Positions 18,937-27,644 are shown, numbered from the stretch's first letter. The stretch is DNA of 64,000 bases from an uncultured Phocaeicola sp. (GCA_944320845.1 CALUJA010000011.1:1-64000); one strand, 5' to 3'. Translations and numbers: made by a program. Notes: generated from the sequence alone by a model not told the origin.

Positions 18937-19749
18937 TCATCTTCCCTTTTCATGCTTGCCGACAAACTGCAATATCAAGGGATAGGAAGCCAACGGCATA
19001 TTGCCGTGGTCATATCCATCGAGTTCATAAAGTGTGACATCGGGATGCCCCACCAGTTTCAACAGTCGGTAAAAGTATGCGGTCTCTTCATAGCGCCCGT
19101 AAAGCTCCAGTTCGCGGTCGCCGGAAAGTATCAGGATGGGCGGGCAATCTTTCCGGACATGATAAAGCGGGGCCGTACGGTCGACCAGCGGCTGCAAAGG
19201 AGACATTCCCATCTGTCGGCGCGTCTCGAAATGGGTTATCACCTGCCCGCTGCACGGTATCAGGCCTGCAATCCGGTCGGCATCTTTGCCGTATTTGCCC
19301 AACAGACTTTTATCCAGCCCCACCATGTCTACCAGATATCCTCCCGCAGAATGGCCGGACAGATAAATCTTGTCCGCGCTTCCCCCGTAACGGGCTATGT
19401 TTTCCATAGTCCATGCCACAGCGGCCGCGGCATCATCCAGTATTTCTGATATGTCCGCCCGAGGAGACAAACGGTATTCCACTCCCACCACAACCAGGCC
19501 GTCGGCCAACAGCTGAGGGGGAATCTCACGGTTTCCTCCCGTCAGGCCTCCGCCATGAAACCATACCACAACAGGAGCATCGGCTGCATCCGCCGGATAA
19601 GCAATGTCAAGCCGGCACAGCGAGTCGGCATACACATCGTCCGAAGGCACACTGCGATAGGGAACATTCCTATCGTAGCGGTAATCATCTGCCCATATTC
19701 CCGGCGGGCAAAGGCAGAAAAGCACAATCCATACCAATATCCGTTTCAT
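18937..19749 (-). CDS. Secreted alpha/beta-hydrolase (esterase/lipase-like)
   Basis: 270 residues with a signal peptide (KRILVWIVLFCLCPPGIWA). The oxyanion motif WFHGGGLTGG (about residue 65), the nucleophile elbow LSGHSAGGYL and a C-terminal HGN (GYDHGNMPL) with an upstream Asp give a complete Ser-His-Asp set, as in the HSL/acetylesterase group. In a plant-glycan locus it probably removes acetyl or feruloyl esters. The second ATG (19749) is preferred over one two codons earlier. It follows the hybrid regulator by 26 bases on the same strand and so may share its transcript; it lies upstream of the susC promoter. Confidence 0.8.
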   Translation of the reverse strand: MKRILVWIVLFCLCPPGIWADDYRYDRNVPYRSVPSDDVYADSLCRLDIAYPADAADAPVVVWFHGGGLTGGNREIPPQLLADGLVVVGVEYRLSPRADISEILDDAAAAVAWTMENIARYGGSADKIYLSGHSAGGYLVDMVGLDKSLLGKYGKDADRIAGLIPCSGQVITHFETRRQMGMSPLQPLVDRTAPLYHVRKDCPPILILSGDRELELYGRYEETAYFYRLLKLVGHPDVTLYELDGYDHGNMPLASYPLILQFVGKHEKGR

Positions 19750-19775
19750 TGACACTATCTTTTTTAGTTAATAAC

Positions 19776-22700
19776 CTATTTTCCATTTCCCGCAAAGTCT
19801 TTCGGCAGCACGCCGAACTGTTTCTGGAAACATTTGGCAAAGTAAGACGGGGTGTTGAATCCTACCATATAGCACACTTCATTTATCTTGCACGTGCCTT
19901 CCTGCAGGAGTTGGGCCGCCTTCTTCAGACGCTCGATGCGGATATAGTCGTTGGGAGTCACATCAAGCACGCCCTTAATCTTCCGATTCAGGCTCGAACG
20001 GCTCATACACAACTGTTCGGCCAAATCTATCATGCTGAAGTCCGGATTCTGTATATTGGCCTGCACCACTCCGTTCAGCTTCTTCAGGAAATCTTCATCG
20101 GCCTTGCTGATGGCGACACTGTTTGTCGGAACGAAAGGAGCGTGCATAAACGCGGCCTGCAACTGTTCCCGGTTCTTCAACAAACTGGAGATACAGACTT
20201 TCAGATAATCCATCGAGAAGGGTTTCTCTACGTACGCATCCGCTCCGGCATTGAGTCCGTCCATCTTTGCCTGCAAGGTAGTCCGGGCTGTCAGAAGTAT
20301 AACGGGGATATGGCTGTAGTCTAAATCCGACTTCACCTTATCACACAACTCCAGGCCGTCCATTTCCGGCATCATCACATCAGACACAATCAGGTTTATC
20401 ACCGCATCGCGCAAGACATCCAAAGCCTCCACACCGTTGGATGCGCACAATATCCGGTAAGAATCAGACAACTGCTTCTGCAAGAAGCGGCGCAGCTCGG
20501 CGTTGTCTTCCACAATCAGCACCGTATAACGGAATCCGGCCGGCGAACCGCCGCGCACTTCGTCCGTCTCCACCGCCGTTTCTTCCGGCTCTTTCCGGGT
20601 CAGACGCAATGCCTTTTCCTGATAAACCGGCAGTGTCAGGATGAAACGGTTGCACCCGGACGCGTCATCCATCTTCAGCGTGCCGCCGTGAAGCTCCGCC
20701 AGCGAGCGTGCCAGGGCCAGTCCGATGCCTGTTCCGGGAGTTTTGAAAGAGCCGCTCTCCCGATATTGAATGAAAGGCTTGAAGATTTCCTCGCGCATGG
20801 CCGGGGGAATCACCTTGCCGTCGTTGGTTATCCTGAGTGAAAAAGACTTTCCGTCCTCATCGGGTTTCAGTTCCACATGAATATAACTTCCGGCATACTT
20901 CACCGCATTCGTAAGCAGATTGCTGACAATCTTCGTAAAGCCCTCCTTATCGACCGCCGCATGCAGGCTGTCCACCGTTTCGACGGTAAACTCCAGTCCT
21001 TTGTCCTTTGCCAAAGGCGTAAACCGTATGTATGTCTTGCCGAGAATGTCCGAGATATTGTAATCCGCAAAGTTCAATTGGAAACCTTTTGTCTCGGTCT
21101 TACGGAAGTCGAGCAACTGGTTGACCAGGTCGAGCAGGCGGTTGGTGTTCATATCCATGATTTCAAGGTCGTCTTTCACGGCATCATCCACGTGTCCCGA
21201 CGAAAGGACATTTTCAAGCGGACTTTTGATAAGGGTGAGAGGCGTGCGGATTTCGTGCGCCACATTCGTGAAAAAATCGATTTTTGCCGCATACAGCTCG
21301 CGCTCCTTCTCATATTCCAGCTTTTCCATCGCCATCTGGTGTCTGCGGAGACTGCGCCTGCGGAAATAACGGACGAGCGCCAGCGCCATTCCAGCCGACA
21401 AAATGAAATAAAAGGCATAGGCCGCCCCCGACAGATAAAGGGGCGGGCGGACTTTTATCCGCAATGTCTTTTCCGACGGATTCCATATTCCGTCGCTGTT
21501 GGCCCCGCGAACCCGCAGCGTATAGCTGCCATAAGGAAGGTTTGAATAGCTGATGCGTGAGTCGGCATTATCCAGCAAGAACCATTCCTTATCGAATCCG
21601 TCCAGTTTGTAAAGCACCCGGTTCGACAAAGGAGCCTGATAACTCAGCACTACAGCCCGCAAAGAAAACGAATTCTGGTCTGCATCCAGCGTTATGGCAT
21701 CGGACAGCGTGACGCTCTGCTGCAGGGGAGAATCTTTTCCCCCTATCAAAATCCGTTTGTTATACAGGAAAAAATCCGTCAGCACAATAGGAGAAATCTG
21801 TTTGTTCCGGATAAAAGTGGAGGGGTCGAAAGAAACAAACCCGTTGATGCTGCCCAAATAAAGTTTCCCCTTTTCATCCTTATATCCCGACTGGTAATTA
21901 AACTGGTTGTCCAGCAGCCCGTTGGCCGTAGTATACAGATGCTTTATCTCCGTCTCAGGCTGAAAAGAAACCAGACCATTGTTTGTGGCCAGCCATAACA
22001 GGCCGTTGTCGTCTTCCAGCATTTTATAAACGATATTGCTCGGAAACCCGTCTGACATATCGTAACGGACAAAACTGTCCGTTTCAGGGACATACCGGCA
22101 GAATCCCGCCCCCTGCGTCATAAACCACAGCCGCTTCCGGCTGTCTTCGAATATGCTTATCACCTTATTGTAAGGCAGCGAGGTGGAATCGTCCGCCTGC
22201 CGGCTGTATTTCCTCCATTCTCCGTGCGGGATGTCATAGCAAAACACCCCGTCTGAATAGGTAGCCATCCACAGCCGTCCCGAACTGTCTTCCTGTATAT
22301 CATACACAAACACATTTTCCATCTGCCTTATGCGCGTAAAGTCGTCCGTTGTCCGATTATACCGCAGCAGTCCGGAGGTTGTGCCTATCCATACCTCATC
22401 CGTGCTGCTTCTGAATACCGAAAACACATTGTCGGCGTTCAGCGTATTGGGAGCATCGCCCTTGCGGTAATGCTTCAACCGGCGGGTGCGCAGGTCAATC
22501 CGGTTCAACCCTCCGGCGAAAGTTCCCACCCATAAGGAATTCCCGTCCAGACACAAGCCATGAATGTTGTGATACAAGTCGGGATGAACGAAAGGCTTGA
22601 GCGAACCGTCGGAAGGATTGAAGCAAAACAGCCCTTTGTCCTCGGTTCCAATCCAGACCATCCCGTCATTGTCCGCACAAAACTCACGCACGCGACGCCC

Positions 22701-23756
22701 CATATAGAGCAATCCGTCGTGCGGATAATATTTTTCGAAATAAGTATACGGATACGGATAATAGTTCACCCCGCCGAAATAAGACCCTATCCACATGCCG
22801 CCTTCCTTATCCTTGAACACAGAATAGATTGCATTGTCTGAAAGCGCGTAACGGTCGTCGGAAACCGAAGTTGTGAGATGCACGCATGTATCTTTCTTCA
22901 GGTCATAAATGTAAAGTCCCTGCTCCGTCCCGGCCCACAGCTCCGTATCTGTGCGCAGACAGACGCTGCGGACATATTCCTTTAAAAGGCTCCGCACCTT
23001 GCGGGTCGTCAGATTGATTTCCCATAACCCGTCAGAAGCCGCCACATACAGGCAGTTATGCAGGCCTTTCACCGAGGCGTTGATTATTTTGCCTTTGAAA
23101 GACTCCCGCCCTTCATTGTCTTTAAACCCTTTTATGCCGGACTTCTCATCAAAAAGATAAAGGTTGTCTTCGTAGCACCCCATCCACACACAGTCCTCAC
23201 CAAACCAGAAGTGAGTGATGTTGGGCAAAGCCTTTTCCGCATAGGCAATGCATGTCTTCAGACTGCCGGCCTTCTTGTCATAACAAAACAGCCCCTCACC
23301 GTCCGACGCTATCCAAACATTCCCCCGCCCGTCGGAAGCGATGCAGGTCACAGAGCGCTTTATCCGGCCATCCATACCCGAAGGAATCTTGTCAAACGAA
23401 GAAAAATCCTCACGGCCGGGATGATAAATGTAGACTCCGGCATCGGTGCCCACCCATATATCTCCGTCCTTGTCTTCATGAAGGGCAGTAACGAAATTGT
23501 TTCCCAATCCGGAATCCTCTTTATGGAATACCCGGAAAGATAATCCGTCGTATCTGTTCAGTCCGTCCTTTGTGCCCATCCACATAAAGCCGTTGCAATC
23601 CTGAAGCATTACATTGACCGTACTGTGAGAAAGTCCTGACTTGGTGTCGAGAGTCCTGAAGTAATAATAAAAGGGGACATCGGCCGCAACTCTTACCGCC
23701 ACGGCCAGAAAAATCAATGACAGGACCAAAAAGCATAAAGGATTCTGTTTTTTCAT
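19776..23756 (-). CDS. Hybrid two-component system regulator (HTCS) of the PUL
   Basis: 1326-residue one-protein sensor and regulator. Signal/anchor at the N-terminus, a periplasmic double propeller of two-component-regulator repeats (many FMWMGTKDGLNRYDG-like units) to about 690, a Y_Y_Y domain, a membrane segment near 770-793, HisKA with His in FFTNVAHEIRTPL (about 833), a HATPase domain (TKIVSNLLTNAVKYA; GTGIGLALA), a receiver with Asp in LIVSDVMMPEMDG (about 1126), and a C-terminal AraC HTH domain from about 1215. It would bind an oligosaccharide breakdown product and switch on susC. A -7 box lies only 6 bases before the ATG (23762-23769). Confidence 0.95.
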   Translation of the reverse strand: MKKQNPLCFLVLSLIFLAVAVRVAADVPFYYYFRTLDTKSGLSHSTVNVMLQDCNGFMWMGTKDGLNRYDGLSFRVFHKEDSGLGNNFVTALHEDKDGDIWVGTDAGVYIYHPGREDFSSFDKIPSGMDGRIKRSVTCIASDGRGNVWIASDGEGLFCYDKKAGSLKTCIAYAEKALPNITHFWFGEDCVWMGCYEDNLYLFDEKSGIKGFKDNEGRESFKGKIINASVKGLHNCLYVAASDGLWEINLTTRKVRSLLKEYVRSVCLRTDTELWAGTEQGLYIYDLKKDTCVHLTTSVSDDRYALSDNAIYSVFKDKEGGMWIGSYFGGVNYYPYPYTYFEKYYPHDGLLYMGRRVREFCADNDGMVWIGTEDKGLFCFNPSDGSLKPFVHPDLYHNIHGLCLDGNSLWVGTFAGGLNRIDLRTRRLKHYRKGDAPNTLNADNVFSVFRSSTDEVWIGTTSGLLRYNRTTDDFTRIRQMENVFVYDIQEDSSGRLWMATYSDGVFCYDIPHGEWRKYSRQADDSTSLPYNKVISIFEDSRKRLWFMTQGAGFCRYVPETDSFVRYDMSDGFPSNIVYKMLEDDNGLLWLATNNGLVSFQPETEIKHLYTTANGLLDNQFNYQSGYKDEKGKLYLGSINGFVSFDPSTFIRNKQISPIVLTDFFLYNKRILIGGKDSPLQQSVTLSDAITLDADQNSFSLRAVVLSYQAPLSNRVLYKLDGFDKEWFLLDNADSRISYSNLPYGSYTLRVRGANSDGIWNPSEKTLRIKVRPPLYLSGAAYAFYFILSAGMALALVRYFRRRSLRRHQMAMEKLEYEKERELYAAKIDFFTNVAHEIRTPLTLIKSPLENVLSSGHVDDAVKDDLEIMDMNTNRLLDLVNQLLDFRKTETKGFQLNFADYNISDILGKTYIRFTPLAKDKGLEFTVETVDSLHAAVDKEGFTKIVSNLLTNAVKYAGSYIHVELKPDEDGKSFSLRITNDGKVIPPAMREEIFKPFIQYRESGSFKTPGTGIGLALARSLAELHGGTLKMDDASGCNRFILTLPVYQEKALRLTRKEPEETAVETDEVRGGSPAGFRYTVLIVEDNAELRRFLQKQLSDSYRILCASNGVEALDVLRDAVINLIVSDVMMPEMDGLELCDKVKSDLDYSHIPVILLTARTTLQAKMDGLNAGADAYVEKPFSMDYLKVCISSLLKNREQLQAAFMHAPFVPTNSVAISKADEDFLKKLNGVVQANIQNPDFSMIDLAEQLCMSRSSLNRKIKGVLDVTPNDYIRIERLKKAAQLLQEGTCKINEVCYMVGFNTPSYFAKCFQKQFGVLPKDFAGNGK

Positions 23757-23761
23757 GGAAA

Positions 23762-23769
23762 CAAAGGTA
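23762..23769 (-). promoter_or_regulatory. -7 box abutting the HTCS start codon
   Basis: TACCTTTG on the minus strand, perfect to TAnnTTTG, only 5 bases from the ATG at 23756. If used, the mRNA would begin at or next to the ATG (leaderless). It may also be a chance match in a region where transcription reads through from the GH2 gene. Confidence 0.35.
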
Positions 23770-23851
23770 AACATTTTATTTAAAGAAAGAGGTACGGAAA
23801 TCGCTCTTTCGACAAAAAGAAACTTCCGTACCGTCTTCCACTATAAACCTG

Positions 23852-25669
23852 CTAACGATTCAATGAATTGCACAGCTTCTCATTTATTTCCCGCACACGC
23901 TTCTCATCCACTTTAATAACCTCGCGGTCGTATGTCATCAGTCCGTTTACTTCTATTTCCACATCCGTCGTCTGGGTATATACCGCTGCCGAGAAGCCCC
24001 GCAAGGCCAAACGGTAAAGCATATCGGCATATTTCACGTATTCATCGGTCACTTCCTTCGAAGAATTGAACTGTACGTATCCCCAGTTGCGGTCAGGCTC
24101 CCAGATATGCCCTTTCACTACCCATCCTATACCGCCATATTCGCCGAGCACCGTGGCACGCTGCGCATCATACAGATACATTTCAGGGGCGGGATAGTTA
24201 TGCAGGTCGAGCATGTCCCCGCAAGTGTAGTGATTGCCCCCGCTGGCCGGATTTACAAGGCGTGAAGGGTCGTAACGCTTCGTCCATTCTGCTATTTCGG
24301 GCGTCTTAAACTGCCCCCATGCCTCGTTAAACGGAACCCAGGTGCCGATGCAAGGATAAGAATACAGGCAGTCGATGATTTCTTTCCATTCCTTCCGGTA
24401 GCAAGCCTCCGATTCAAACGAGCGTTTCATCTCTGTTCCGTCGAAATACTTGCGGTTCTGCCACTCGGGATTGCGGTCTCCGCTCGGCATATCCTGCCAT
24501 ACGATGATTCCCAGCCGGTCGCAATGTGTATACCAACGTGCCGGCTCCACCTTAATGTGCTTGCGAATCATGTTGAAGCCGAAATCCTTCGTCTTTTGGA
24601 TGTCGTACACAAGCGCTTCGTCTGTAGGCGCGGTGTAAAGTCCGTCGGGCCACCATCCCTGGTCTAAAGGACCGAACTGGAACAAAGGCTTGTTGTTCAG
24701 CTCCAGACGAACGATGCCGTCGGCATCGCGACGGGAAGAATACTTACGCATGGCCGCATAGCTGGATATTTTGTCCACTTCCTTTCCCTGGTGCTTCAAT
24801 GTCACTTTCAGCGTATAAAGGAAAGGAGCGTCGGGCGACCACAGCTTGACATCTTCCGGCATCTCTATCTGCACGGTTTCTCCATTGATGCTCTTTCCGG
24901 ATGCCACCTGTGTCTGTCCGTCCCATACGGCAACTTCCACCATATCATCGGCAGTGGCATTTTCCATCACCGGGTCTAAATAAAGCAGATTATTGTCAAT
25001 GTCGGGTGTGATGCGCAGCCCATCGATGTGAGAAGCGTTCACCGGCTCAAGCCATACCGTTTGCCAGATTCCCGTCACCGGAGTATACCAGATGCCGTTC
25101 GGGTCGGAAACCTGCTTTCCCCGCGGCTGGTACCCCTTGTCGGTAGGGTCCCAAACCTTTACGAGCAGGGTGTTGTCTCCTTTCGGCTGCAGTGCCCCGG
25201 TTATATCAAAGGAGAAAGATGTAAATCCGCCCGTATGGCTGCCTACCTTGATGCCGTTCACCCAAACATCGGCTTTCCAGTCAACGGCCCCGAAATGCAG
25301 GAGAACTTTTTTTCCTCTCCATGCAGAAGGAATGTCAAACGTACGGCGATAGACCAGTACCTTAGACTCTCCCACTCTTTTGCCTACTCCCGACAGTGAC
25401 GACTCCACGGCAAAAGGCACCAATATCTGCCCGTCGAAAGCCGTCGGAGTATGGCTGCCCTTCTCTATGATGGCATATTCCCACAAGCCGTTGAGGTTCT
25501 TCCATTCCGCGCGCTCCATTATCGGACGGGGATATTCCGGCAATACGTTGTCCGGCTTTATCTGTTCCGCCCACCGGGTCTTGATTTTCCCTTCTACCGG
25601 CTTCCACTGCGCATATGTCTGCACAGACAAGAAACCTAAAAATGCTAATGCTACCCAAAGTTTTTTCAT
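23852..25669 (-). CDS. Glycoside hydrolase family 2 enzyme, secreted
   Basis: 605 residues with a signal peptide (KKLWVALAFLGFLSVQTYAQ). Domain order is sugar-binding jelly roll (about 25-220, with DWKADVWVNGIKVGSHTGGF), immunoglobulin-like (220-310), then a TIM barrel. The acid/base is the Glu of VPFNEAWGQF and the nucleophile probably the Glu of ATVLGEYGGIGW. MIRKHIKVEPARWY and WQDMPSGDRN are typical. GH2 members in plant-glycan loci cleave beta-galactosides, beta-glucuronides or arabinopyranosides; the exact bond cannot be chosen here. It has its own promoter box (25698-25705) and lies 95 bases upstream of the regulator. Confidence 0.85.
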   Translation of the reverse strand: MKKLWVALAFLGFLSVQTYAQWKPVEGKIKTRWAEQIKPDNVLPEYPRPIMERAEWKNLNGLWEYAIIEKGSHTPTAFDGQILVPFAVESSLSGVGKRVGESKVLVYRRTFDIPSAWRGKKVLLHFGAVDWKADVWVNGIKVGSHTGGFTSFSFDITGALQPKGDNTLLVKVWDPTDKGYQPRGKQVSDPNGIWYTPVTGIWQTVWLEPVNASHIDGLRITPDIDNNLLYLDPVMENATADDMVEVAVWDGQTQVASGKSINGETVQIEMPEDVKLWSPDAPFLYTLKVTLKHQGKEVDKISSYAAMRKYSSRRDADGIVRLELNNKPLFQFGPLDQGWWPDGLYTAPTDEALVYDIQKTKDFGFNMIRKHIKVEPARWYTHCDRLGIIVWQDMPSGDRNPEWQNRKYFDGTEMKRSFESEACYRKEWKEIIDCLYSYPCIGTWVPFNEAWGQFKTPEIAEWTKRYDPSRLVNPASGGNHYTCGDMLDLHNYPAPEMYLYDAQRATVLGEYGGIGWVVKGHIWEPDRNWGYVQFNSSKEVTDEYVKYADMLYRLALRGFSAAVYTQTTDVEIEVNGLMTYDREVIKVDEKRVREINEKLCNSLNR

Positions 25670-25697
25670 GATATAGATTTTTTATATTTCCGAGATA

Positions 25698-25705
25698 CAA
25701 AATTA
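25698..25705 (-). promoter_or_regulatory. -7 box for the GH2 gene
   Basis: TAATTTTG on the minus strand, perfect to TAnnTTTG, 28 bases before the ATG at 25669. It is divergent from the tsaE promoter at 25783-25790. Confidence 0.6.
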
Positions 25706-25782
25706 AGGCCAAGAAGCCACGAAATATAAAACTATTTACGCAAAAAATAGAAGTAATCAGCCAAAGGTTTCCTTTTTTGTTA

Positions 25783-25790
25783 TACTTTTG
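25783..25790 (+). promoter_or_regulatory. -7 box for tsaE
   Basis: TACTTTTG, perfect to TAnnTTTG, 25 bases before the tsaE ATG at 25816. It lies within the longer open frame and so supports the shorter protein. Confidence 0.6.
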
Positions 25791-25815
25791 CACCGTCAAC
25801 ATACTAACGGAATCT

Positions 25816-26247
25816 ATGGAATTAAAAATCACTTCACTCGACCATATCCACGAAGCGGCACGCCAGTTCATCGCTTCGATGGGAGACAACACCGTCTTTG
25901 CCTTCTACGGAAAGATGGGAGCAGGCAAGACAACCTTCATCAAGGCCGTATGCGAAGAATTGGGGGTTACGGACATAATCAACTCGCCTACTTTCGCCAT
26001 CGTCAACGAATACCGTTCTGACACGACGGGCGAACTGATTTACCACTTTGACTTCTATCGCATAAAGAAATTGGAAGAGGTGTATGACATGGGATACGAA
26101 GACTATTTCTACAGCGGAGCCTTGTGTTTCATCGAATGGCCGGAGCTGGTGGAAGACCTCCTGCCGGGAAACACGGTGAATGTGCATATCGAAGAAGCGG
26201 AAGACGGCAGCCGCAGCATCCGGTTCGATGCTGACGAAGAAATTTAA
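25816..26247 (+). CDS. tsaE: tRNA threonylcarbamoyladenosine biosynthesis ATPase TsaE
   Basis: 143 residues. TsaE is the P-loop ATPase that works with TsaB and TsaD to put t6A on ANN-decoding tRNAs. The Walker A motif is [14 protein letters not shown] near residue 37, followed by the family segment [11 protein letters not shown], then YHFDFYRIK and [14 protein letters not shown]. The start at [10 protein letters not shown] (25816) fits the family and the promoter box. It heads a short plus-strand cluster with the Imm17-like and NUDIX genes, with gaps of 6 and 4 bases. The threonylcarbamoyl-AMP synthase homologue lies at 41906 in this window. Confidence 0.93.
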   Translation: MELKITSLDHIHEAARQFIASMGDNTVFAFYGKMGAGKTTFIKAVCEELGVTDIINSPTFAIVNEYRSDTTGELIYHFDFYRIKKLEEVYDMGYEDYFYSGALCFIEWPELVEDLLPGNTVNVHIEEAEDGSRSIRFDADEEI

Positions 26248-26253
26248 TCCGCA

Positions 26254-26463
26254 ATGGAAATGCATTATTTCTTGCAGGCTCTGTTCGTTCTGATAGGACT
26301 GCTGTCGCTTTTGGCGGCTGTTTTCAACTGGAACTGGTTTTTCGACGCCCGCAACTCCCAGTTCATCGTAAAAAATGCCGGGCGCAAACAGGCCCGCCTG
26401 TTCTATGGCGCCATCGGATGCCTGATGATAGCGACGGGCGTATTCTTTTTCTTTTCCATATAG
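26254..26463 (+). CDS. Imm17-like small membrane protein
   Basis: 69 residues with two hydrophobic helices (about 6-24 and 48-68) separated by a basic loop. The pattern FNWNWFFDARNSQFIV ... GRKQARLFYGAIG resembles the immunity protein 17 family, small membrane proteins first named from polymorphic-toxin loci. No toxin gene is nearby: it sits between tsaE and a NUDIX hydrolase, 6 bases after one and 4 before the other, in one operon. A role as a toxin immunity factor is therefore doubtful. Family assignment is from memory of the motif. Confidence 0.65.
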   Translation: MEMHYFLQALFVLIGLLSLLAAVFNWNWFFDARNSQFIVKNAGRKQARLFYGAIGCLMIATGVFFFFSI

Positions 26464-26467
26464 CCCT

Positions 26468-26989
26468 ATGAAAGACAACGAAAAAGAAATGCTCCCGCTG
26501 GTGGACGAAGAAGGAAACCTTACCGGAGCCGCCACGCGAGGGGAATGCCATAACGGCAGCAAGCTGCTTCATCCGGTAGTCCACCTGCATGTGTTCAACA
26601 GCCGGGGAGATTTGTTCCTGCAGAAACGCCCTGCATGGAAAGACATCCAGCCCGGAAAATGGGACACTTCGGTGGGCGGACACATTGATTTGGGAGAAAA
26701 TGTCGAGGCGGCCTTAAAGCGCGAAGCTTGTGAAGAGCTCGGCATACAGGACTTTACATCCGAAAAGCTTGTCCATTACGTTTTTGAATCAGAACGGGAA
26801 AAGGAGCTGGTCTTTTCCTACAAGACCGTTTACGACGGCATCATCACGCCAAGCAGCGAGCTGGACGGCGGACGGTTCTGGACAATCGATGAGATACACA
26901 AGAACTTGGGGAAGGAAGTCTTTACCCCAAACTTTGAAAATGAGTTTCAAAAAGTTTTCATGAGCGGGGACAGTCTGCCTGCAACCTGA
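26468..26989 (+). CDS. NUDIX hydrolase
   Basis: 173 residues. The full NUDIX box reads GHIDLGENVEAALKREACEE then LGI (about residues 77-99), with all conserved Gly/Glu/Arg positions. Flanking segments (LFLQKRPAWKDIQPGKWDTS; ELVFSYKTVYDG) resemble the IPP-isomerase-like/YfcD branch. The substrate is probably a nucleoside diphosphate derivative, but this branch also includes unassigned enzymes. It is third in the tsaE operon. A short AT-rich hairpin (26988-27007) spans the stop codon and is followed by a T6 run. Confidence 0.9.
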   Translation: MKDNEKEMLPLVDEEGNLTGAATRGECHNGSKLLHPVVHLHVFNSRGDLFLQKRPAWKDIQPGKWDTSVGGHIDLGENVEAALKREACEELGIQDFTSEKLVHYVFESEREKELVFSYKTVYDGIITPSSELDGGRFWTIDEIHKNLGKEVFTPNFENEFQKVFMSGDSLPAT

Positions 26990-27025
26990 TGAAAATCCCT
27001 TTTCATCCGCACCCGATTCTTTTTT
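26988..27025 (+). terminator. Possible terminator of the tsaE-NUDIX operon
   Basis: Perfect 8-bp inverted repeat (26988-26995 and 27000-27007, GATGAAAA/TTTTCATC) with a 4-base loop overlapping the NUDIX stop, followed some 10 bases later by a T6 run. Weak stem, so moderate confidence. Confidence 0.45.
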
Positions 27026-27103
27026 GCCTTGATTAAAATCAATTATTGAAGCCTTTCGTCTGATTTTTTACGGAAAAAACGAACTTTTCTCCTTGGAAAA
27101 GCG

Positions 27104-27111
27104 TATTTTTG
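27104..27111 (+). promoter_or_regulatory. -7 box for a short transcript
   Basis: TATTTTTG, perfect to TAnnTTTG, 36 bases before the ATG of the 26-codon frame at 27148. No convincing -33 TTTG at the usual 19-20 base spacing. Confidence 0.45.
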
Positions 27112-27147
27112 TGTTGTAAAACATAAAAACTAAAAGGATAACACAAA

Positions 27148-27228
27148 ATGAAAAAGATTAAAGACATTCTAAAGCAAGGCATCAACGTAGCTTCTAAAAC
27201 CCATGTCTGGGGAAATGTTACCAGATAA
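27148..27228 (+). CDS. Possible 26-residue peptide gene
   Basis: A very short frame, too small for usual gene finding: basic N-terminus MKKIKDILKQGINV, then ASKTHVWGNVTR and TAA. It follows a perfect -7 box (27104-27111) with an A-rich leader, and a GC-rich hairpin region ending in TTTTT (27296-27317) lies 70 bases after the stop. Together these define a transcript of about 200 bases. The first half could form an amphipathic helix. No family is recognised. It may instead be a small RNA with a chance frame, or a leader peptide. Confidence 0.35.
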   Translation: MKKIKDILKQGINVASKTHVWGNVTR

Positions 27229-27276
27229 GCTACACGCATGCCGCTCCTCAAGGAGCTTTACGACGGACGAGATGAT

Positions 27277-27317
27277 GCCCGAACAAGTCACAAACGGGGC
27301 AGAATCCCGCCCTTTTT
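27277..27317 (+). terminator. Possible terminator of the short transcript
   Basis: GC-rich self-complementary stretch (GCCCG at 27277 with CGGGGC at 27295, or GGGC at 27297 with GCCC at 27309) ending in T5 at 27313-27317. Several foldings compete, so the exact stem is uncertain. Confidence 0.35.
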
Positions 27318-27407
27318 GTTGAAAAGCACTTGCAAAAGATTCCAGAGACACCCCGAAACCTTTATTTCAACCGTTCTTTCCGTACCTTTCAAGCATCAGC
27401 CGGCAAC

Positions 27408-27441
27408 AAAAAAGCCGCTTTCCTCAAAAGAGGAAAGCAGC
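27408..27441 (-). terminator. Terminator of the ferredoxin gene
   Basis: Stem arms 27430-27441 and 27414-27425 (12 bp, one wobble) with an AAAA loop; on the minus strand the stem is followed by six T (27408-27413). It lies 36 bases after the ferredoxin stop, an ordinary intrinsic terminator. Confidence 0.8.
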
Positions 27442-27476
27442 TCTGCGTTAGTTTGTCATACAGACGATTGCTCGGA

Positions 27477-27644
27477 TTATCCCAAGTGAATAGCTTCAGA
27501 AGGGCAAACATCAGCGCAAGTACCACATTCTGTACAAGCATCCGGATTGATGGAATATTTGTCACCTTCAGAAATTGCGCCAACCGGGCATTCATCGATA
27601 CAAGTACCGCATGCGATACAATCGTCACTAATTACGTAAGCCAT
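27477..27644 (-). CDS. 2[4Fe-4S] ferredoxin
   Basis: 55-residue clostridial-type ferredoxin, starting MAYVISDDCIACGTCIDECP. Two CxxCxxCxxxCP motifs, CIACGTCIDECP and CTECGTCADVCP, each bind a 4Fe-4S cluster. It is the usual low-potential carrier for pyruvate:ferredoxin oxidoreductase, Rnf and hydrogenases in anaerobes. It stands alone, with a perfect -7 box 47 bases upstream (27691-27698) and a strong terminator. It could be the electron partner of the ferredoxin-fused EtfA encoded at 47272, but that is inference. Confidence 0.95.
   Translation of the reverse strand: MAYVISDDCIACGTCIDECPVGAISEGDKYSINPDACTECGTCADVCPSEAIHLG

Noticed and set aside
27389-27628. Minus-strand frame of 79 codons over the ferredoxin gene
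   Set aside because: It is in another frame on the same strand; the real gene is the 55-residue ferredoxin with both cluster motifs at 27477-27644.
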